Below, piece after piece: positions 60,142-64,000 of a stretch of DNA of 64,000 nt; positions within the stretch are counted from its first letter, which is position 1, and each line of letters opens with the position of its first letter. A program made the translations under genes and the position numbers. Below the pieces are notes generated by a model. That model searched no databases, was not told the origin of the DNA, and was given only the letters and a program-made list of their open reading frames with translations. Source of the DNA: JAHELQ01 sp965603365 (GTDB taxonomy: Bacteria; Acidobacteriota; Aminicenantia; UBA2199); NCBI GenBank assembly GCA_965603365.1, contig CBFDCR010000005.1:1-64000 (forward strand), given 5' to 3'.

Positions 60142-62217
60142 ATGTCGTTCATGAGAGTATTACTCAGTCTGCTCAGCCTATGGCTGCTGTTGTTGACGCT
60201 GCCGGTCTCCGGCCAACAACTGACCCACCAGATGACCGAGGAGGAAAAGGCATTGATGCCCGCCTACCTCGAGTCTCAGGCGATCAGGGTGCAAACCCTG
60301 CCGCCGCCGGTTCCGGTTCGCAACATCTCCGAATTTGAACCCATGGAGGGCGTCTTGATCGCCTATCCCCTGGGCATCCCCGTTTCACTGGTCCGGGATA
60401 TGGCAGAAGACGTGATGGTCACCACCATTGTGGACAGTGCCGCCAAAGAGCAGCAGGCCCGAAACCTGTACAGTTCGGCCGGCGTTAATCTGGCCAACTG
60501 CAATTTCTTATATGCCCCCCATGATTCCTATTGGACCAGGGACTACGGCCCCTGGTTTGTCGCCGACGGCAGCGAGAAGATCAGCGTGATTAATTTTATC
60601 TACAACCGGCCCCGGCCCAACGACAATAACATCCCGGTGGAAATGGCGACTTTTTTGGGACTGGACTTATACGAAATGGACCTGGTCCACAGCGGCGGCA
60701 ATTATATGACCGACGGCTGGGGCATCTCCGTCTCCACCGACCTGGTATGGGATGACAACGCTGCCAAAACCCATGAAGAGATTAACCAGGTCATGGACGA
60801 TTATTTAGGCGTCCATACCTACCACGTGACCGCCGACCCCCAGGGCGAGTATATCAAACATGTGGACTGCTGGGCCAAATACCTGGATGTGGATAAGATC
60901 TTAATCGCCGAGGTACCGGCAACCGATTCCCGCTACAGCGATTATGAGGCTGCCGCCAGTTACTTCGCCGACGAGACCTCGGGCTACGGGAACAAATACC
61001 AGGTCTACCGGGTCTACACCCCCAATGACCAGCCCTATACCAACTCGTTGATCCTGAACAAGAGGGTGTTTGTGCCCACCGTGAATTCTGCCTATGATTC
61101 TACTGCCATCTCCACCTACCAGACGGCCATGCCCGGGTATACCATCACCGGTGTAGCCGGCGATTGGGTATCCACCGATGCCCTGCACTGCCGGGTCAAA
61201 GGCATTGCCGATCGGGGGATGTTGTACATCAAACACCTGCCCCTGCTGGAAGAACAACCCCAGCAAGGGGAGTATGAAATCACGGCCGAGATCGTTCCCT
61301 ACAGCGGCCTGCCGGTGGTCACCGATTCGGTCAAAATCTACTACAGGGTCGATGGCGGTGTGTATTATCCCGTGGATATGACCAACACCTCGGGCTATGC
61401 CTATACGGGCAGCATCCCCGGCCAGGCCCAGGGCAGCGAGATCGGGTACTACATCCATACCGGAGATACCTCCGGCCGGGTCAGCGAGCATCCCTTGATC
61501 GGCGCCGCCGACCCCCATGAGTTTACCGTGGCCGCTCCCCCGCAGCCGCCGGTGGCCGATTTTACCGCTGCCGCCACCACGGTAATCGAAGGTGCGAGTG
61601 TCCAGTTTACCGACCAGTCCACCAATAACCCCACCTCCTGGTCCTGGTCCTTTCCCGGGGCCACCCCTTCCGCCAGCACCGACCAGAATCCCGCGGTCAT
61701 CTACTATTCCCAGGGCACTTATACCGTTACGTTGACGGCTGCCAATTCGGTGGGCAGCGATACGGAGACAAAGGTCGATTACATCACCGTTCTGCCGGCC
61801 GGTGCCTGCCTGGGAGAGGTGGTCAATCCCGGTTTCGAGACCGGTTCCACTTCAGGCTGGATCGAAACCGGCGACGTGAGTGTAACCACCACGGCCCACA
61901 GCGGTTCATATGGGGTGAGTGTCAATGCCAACGGCAGCGGGGTGGAGCAGGAGGTCATCGGCCTGTGCCCCAATACCAGCTATACGGTGTCTGCCTGGGG
62001 AATTGCCAAGTCCAATGCCGATGTATACCTGGGGATAAAAAATTACGGTGGTACCGATCAGACCGTGCAGTTCACCGACAGCAAGAACTGGCAGCAGCGA
62101 TCCATTACCTTTACCACCGGGGCTGCCAATACCAGTGTGACGGTATTCTTCGCCAAAACATCCACCAGCAAATTCGGCGGCAGCGCCGATGACTTTGAAC
62201 TCACATTGGCCAACTAA
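60142..62217 (+). CDS. Secreted peptidylarginine-deiminase-like protein with PKD and carbohydrate-binding-like domains
   Basis: A 691-residue exported protein (signal peptide about 1-24). Residues 55-380 are a PAD_porph/agmatine-deiminase fold: EFEPMEGVLIAYPLG, YAPHDSYWTRDYGPWF (catalytic Asp region), VHSGGNYMTDGWG, YIKHVDCWAKYLD (catalytic His and Asp), and ALHCRVKGIADRGM, with the nucleophile Cys in the position of Cys351 in Porphyromonas gingivalis PPAD. An Ig-like part follows, then a PKD domain (VADFTAAATTVIEGASVQFT, GTYTVTLTAANSVG) and a C-terminal carbohydrate-binding-like beta-sandwich (NPGFETGSTSGWIETGDVSV). It should convert peptidyl or free arginine to citrulline outside the cell. 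A strong promoter and AAGGAGG indicate good expression. Confidence 0.87.
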   Translation: MSFMRVLLSLLSLWLLLLTLPVSGQQLTHQMTEEEKALMPAYLESQAIRVQTLPPPVPVRNISEFEPMEGVLIAYPLGIPVSLVRDMAEDVMVTTIVDSAAKEQQARNLYSSAGVNLANCNFLYAPHDSYWTRDYGPWFVADGSEKISVINFIYNRPRPNDNNIPVEMATFLGLDLYEMDLVHSGGNYMTDGWGISVSTDLVWDDNAAKTHEEINQVMDDYLGVHTYHVTADPQGEYIKHVDCWAKYLDVDKILIAEVPATDSRYSDYEAAASYFADETSGYGNKYQVYRVYTPNDQPYTNSLILNKRVFVPTVNSAYDSTAISTYQTAMPGYTITGVAGDWVSTDALHCRVKGIADRGMLYIKHLPLLEEQPQQGEYEITAEIVPYSGLPVVTDSVKIYYRVDGGVYYPVDMTNTSGYAYTGSIPGQAQGSEIGYYIHTGDTSGRVSEHPLIGAADPHEFTVAAPPQPPVADFTAAATTVIEGASVQFTDQSTNNPTSWSWSFPGATPSASTDQNPAVIYYSQGTYTVTLTAANSVGSDTETKVDYITVLPAGACLGEVVNPGFETGSTSGWIETGDVSVTTTAHSGSYGVSVNANGSGVEQEVIGLCPNTSYTVSAWGIAKSNADVYLGIKNYGGTDQTVQFTDSKNWQQRSITFTTGAANTSVTVFFAKTSTSKFGGSADDFELTLAN

Positions 62218-62241
62218 CCTTTTAGCCCTTTCCCTCACCCC

Positions 62242-62270
62242 TTGACAGCGGGTGATTTTTCCGGTAGATT
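62242..62270 (+). promoter_or_regulatory. Sigma-70 promoter for the nitroreductase gene
   Basis: TTGACA (62242-62247), 17 bases ending TTTTTCCGG, TAGATT (62265-62270); near-identical core to the promoter at 57625. Confidence 0.6.
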
Positions 62271-62290
62271 TCAATCGGCAGAGGCGTTAG

Positions 62291-63109
62291 ATGCTGTATC
62301 GGAGGCCGGTTGATGAATTGATTCGGGAGCGCTACTCGTGTCGGGCCTATTTCCGGAGGCGGCTTGAACCGGGCAGGAGGCGGCAATTGGAGGGGGCCTG
62401 CCGAATGCTGCGCCAGGGACTCGTGGGGGAGCGGGCCAGGTTTCAGCTGGTTGAACTCGGCAATGAGGCATTACGGCGGATGAATCCGGGGGATTTTAGT
62501 TTAATCGTGAATCCCCTGACTTTTATCGCCGGTGCCATCCAACAATCGCCGTTGGCCTACGAAAGTTATGGCTATTTGCTGGAGCATCTGGTGCTGAAGG
62601 CCACCGATCTGGGATTGGGCACCTGCTGGCTGGGCTACTTTGATACCTCGTTTTTTGGGGTGGCGTCTCTGGCCGCCGATGAATTGCTGCCGGCTGTCTC
62701 TGTGGTGGGTGAGGCCGCGGAAGGGCGAGAGGTATCCGGTAGAGATAGATGGGAATACATGTTTTTTATGGGAAACTTTGAGGAGCCGATCTCCCGGGAG
62801 GAGGCCGGACAATATGCCGAATCATTGGAGATGGTGCGGTTGGCCCCTTCATCGGGCAATACCCAGCCCTGGCGAATCGTGAAGGAACGGGGCCGCCGTG
62901 TTTTTCATTTTTACAAAGAGCGGATTGACCGGCATTATGAAGAAAAACGGCTGCACAATATCGACCTGGGCATCGCCATGTGCCACTTTGAACTGGCGGC
63001 CCGGAAAAACCGTCTGGCAGGCCGATGGAATCGACTGAAACCGGAGCCGGATGTCGGCCCCCTTCCCCGCAGAACCGAGTACATCATCAGTTACGAATTT
63101 ACAATTTGA
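62291..63109 (+). CDS. Nitroreductase-family protein
   Basis: A 272-residue FMN-dependent nitroreductase-like protein of the single-chain TM1586-type, in which two half-domains replace the usual homodimer. ELIRERYSCRAYFRRRLEPG is the N-terminal FMN-binding start. YLLEHLVLKATDLGLGTCWL is the conserved helix and Cys-Trp-Leu strand. MVRLAPSSGNTQPWRIV repeats the phosphate-binding motif in the second half, and IDLGIAMCHFELAAR is the equivalent helix. It probably reduces quinones, nitro compounds or other small molecules with NAD(P)H; the substrate is unknown. It has its own promoter and no operon partner. Confidence 0.85.
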   Translation: MLYRRPVDELIRERYSCRAYFRRRLEPGRRRQLEGACRMLRQGLVGERARFQLVELGNEALRRMNPGDFSLIVNPLTFIAGAIQQSPLAYESYGYLLEHLVLKATDLGLGTCWLGYFDTSFFGVASLAADELLPAVSVVGEAAEGREVSGRDRWEYMFFMGNFEEPISREEAGQYAESLEMVRLAPSSGNTQPWRIVKERGRRVFHFYKERIDRHYEEKRLHNIDLGIAMCHFELAARKNRLAGRWNRLKPEPDVGPLPRRTEYIISYEFTI

Positions 63110-63171
63110 GACAGAAGTGTTAAAATATATCTTAACCTTTGTATTGAAATCAATCTAAAAGAGGTAAGAAG

Positions 63172-63423
63172 ATGCCGATTTATGAATATGAATGTCAGGA
63201 GTGCGGTAAGGTCAGCGAGGTTTTACATAAATCTCTGAATATCAAACCGGTCTCCTGCCCGGTTTGCCATTCTGAAAATGTTTCCAAACTGCATTCGGTG
63301 CCTATGACCATAACCACCAAACGGACGATTCCTTCAGACATCTCGATCCCCTGCGGCAAGAGGGGCACCTGCCAGATGCCGGCCAGCGACTGCCCGGCCG
63401 CCAGGTTGGAAAAGTCCCGTTAG
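63172..63423 (+). CDS. FmdB-type zinc-ribbon protein
   Basis: An 83-residue small protein starting MPIYEYECQECGKVSEVLHK, the standard opening of the FmdB/Regulatory-CxxC domain. Two CxxC pairs (CQEC and CPVC) bind one zinc. The tail has further cysteines (CGKRGTC, DCPAARLEKS), common in this group. Function is not established; first described next to formamidase. A GAGGTAAGAAG leader precedes the ATG. Confidence 0.88.
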   Translation: MPIYEYECQECGKVSEVLHKSLNIKPVSCPVCHSENVSKLHSVPMTITTKRTIPSDISIPCGKRGTCQMPASDCPAARLEKSR

Positions 63424-63439
63424 AAACGAATAATGGTAA

Positions 63440-63907
63440 TCATCGATTGTACTCTTCCAGAAAGTCGATGATCTCCTGCATGTCCGGGACTTCCGGGATG
63501 TCGTAGATTTTGAGAAAGATGATCTTACCCTTTTCGTCGAGGATGATGTTGGCCCGTTCGGAAAATCCTTCCTTTTGGCGCAGAATCCCCAGCTTGTTGG
63601 CTAAATCGCCGTGGGGCCAGAGGTCGGCCAGCAGGTGAACATTCTTTATGCCGATGTTGTCGGCCCAGGCCTTCTTGGAAAACTGGGAGTCGATACTCAA
63701 ACCGAGGGGTACGGTGTTGAGTCCCTCCAGTTTTTTCAGGTTCTCCTCCAGGGACTGCATCTGCGTGGTGCAGACCGGCGTCCAGGCCAGGGGGTGAAAG
63801 GAGAGTAACACTTTCTTGCCCTTGAAATCATCCAGCTTGACCTCTTTATTATGTTGATCTTTCAGTACAAAATTCGGTACCTTATCTCCTATTTTATAAT
63901 TTGCCAT
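63440..63907 (-). CDS. Peroxiredoxin (AhpC/TSA family)
   Basis: A 155-residue thioredoxin-fold peroxidase from ATG 63907 (GAGGAG site); an upstream frame start adds 11 unlikely residues. MANYKIGDKVPNFVLKDQHN and KVLLSFHPLAWTPVCTTQM give the peroxidatic Cys in the TPVCTT motif. VPLGLSIDSQFSKKAW and LLADLWPHGDLANKLGIL follow, with no obvious resolving Cys in the last part, suggesting a 1-Cys type or resolution by a partner protein. It removes hydrogen peroxide and organic hydroperoxides. The gene is convergent with the FmdB gene, 16 bases apart. Confidence 0.92.
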   Translation of the reverse strand: MANYKIGDKVPNFVLKDQHNKEVKLDDFKGKKVLLSFHPLAWTPVCTTQMQSLEENLKKLEGLNTVPLGLSIDSQFSKKAWADNIGIKNVHLLADLWPHGDLANKLGILRQKEGFSERANIILDEKGKIIFLKIYDIPEVPDMQEIIDFLEEYNR

Positions 63908-63960
63908 TGTAAATCTCCTCTTACTGTTAATTATAAACAATTTCCTCCATTTGTCAACCC

Positions 63961-64000
63961 TTATTTATAATTTAACCCCAGGGCACCCGGACCAGCCCAT
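63961..64000 (-). CDS. Possible 3' end of a minus-strand gene running off the window
   Basis: The last 40 bases read on the minus strand as WAGPGALGLNYK followed by TAA (63961-63963), which could be the C-terminus of a gene whose body lies outside. Too short to judge. Confidence 0.2.
   Translation of the reverse strand, partial: WAGPGALGLNYK

Overview
The window comes from a Gram-negative-type bacterium. It encodes an Omp85/BamA-TamA protein, a TamB homologue, a SurA-like protein, a FadL-type porin and a two-pump RND efflux operon, all of which need an outer membrane. Base composition is moderate (GC a little over 50% by eye). Promoters look like ordinary sigma-70 sites, many with exactly 17 bases between the boxes. 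The mix of features suggests a lineage near Acidobacteriota/Aminicenantota or the FCB group: huge STAND-type proteins, double beta-propeller regulators, a GG leader peptide of the kind common in Bacteroidetes, a PPAD-like secreted deiminase and a DhaL-DegV fusion. That placement is inference only; no rRNA or tRNA gene was seen.

Layout. 1-4.2 kb: a sugar-nucleotide cluster (UDP-xylose synthase, signal peptidase I, GDP-mannose 4,6-dehydratase, cupin). 4.2-14.3 kb, minus strand: FadL-like porin, zinc-ribbon membrane protein, YhaM-like nuclease, SurA-like chaperone, Omp85, TamB, transaldolase; this is an envelope-biogenesis block. 14.3-16.8 kb: gene relics (a thioredoxin-like pseudogene, a porin tail, a truncated AAA-ATPase), a DUF2147 protein and a zeta-toxin-like P-loop protein. 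16.8-24.8 kb: a 2124-residue SIR2 / STAND ATPase / TPR / FGE-like / second ATPase protein followed by an ATPase with an Mrr-like nuclease end. 24.9-32.3 kb: adaptor plus two RND pumps. 32.4-42.2 kb: accessory genes (pRiA4b ORF-3 protein, AlbA-type ATPase, RHH antitoxin, unknown wHTH protein, HD/YwgA pair, 1191-residue nuclease-STAND protein). 42.2-42.8 kb: a 12-unit, 21-bp tandem array. 42.8-47.8 kb: APH-M23-aminotransferase fusion and DhaL-DegV protein. 47.8-51.8 kb: AAA-nuclease protein, CopG antitoxin, and an ATPase plus nuclease-like gene pair. 51.8-52.4 kb: PlsY. 52.4-54.6 kb: two tandem cassettes, each a near-identical 255-residue protein plus a different GG-leader, Cys-containing precursor peptide. 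54.9-60 kb: membrane-bound double-propeller LuxR regulator and a NACHT-HEAT protein. 60-64 kb: secreted peptidylarginine-deiminase-like protein, nitroreductase, FmdB-type zinc ribbon and peroxiredoxin.

The best candidates for undescribed biology are the SIR2-STAND-TPR-FGE-ATPase / ATPase-nuclease operon (16.8-24.8 kb), apparently driven by a promoter left over from a truncated ATPase gene; the nuclease-STAND protein at 38.6-42.2 kb, with a relic of a second copy beside the 21-bp array; the small ATPase/nuclease pair at 50.2-51.8 kb; and the duplicated precursor-peptide cassette at 52.4-54.6 kb. Immune roles for these are inferred from domain content only.
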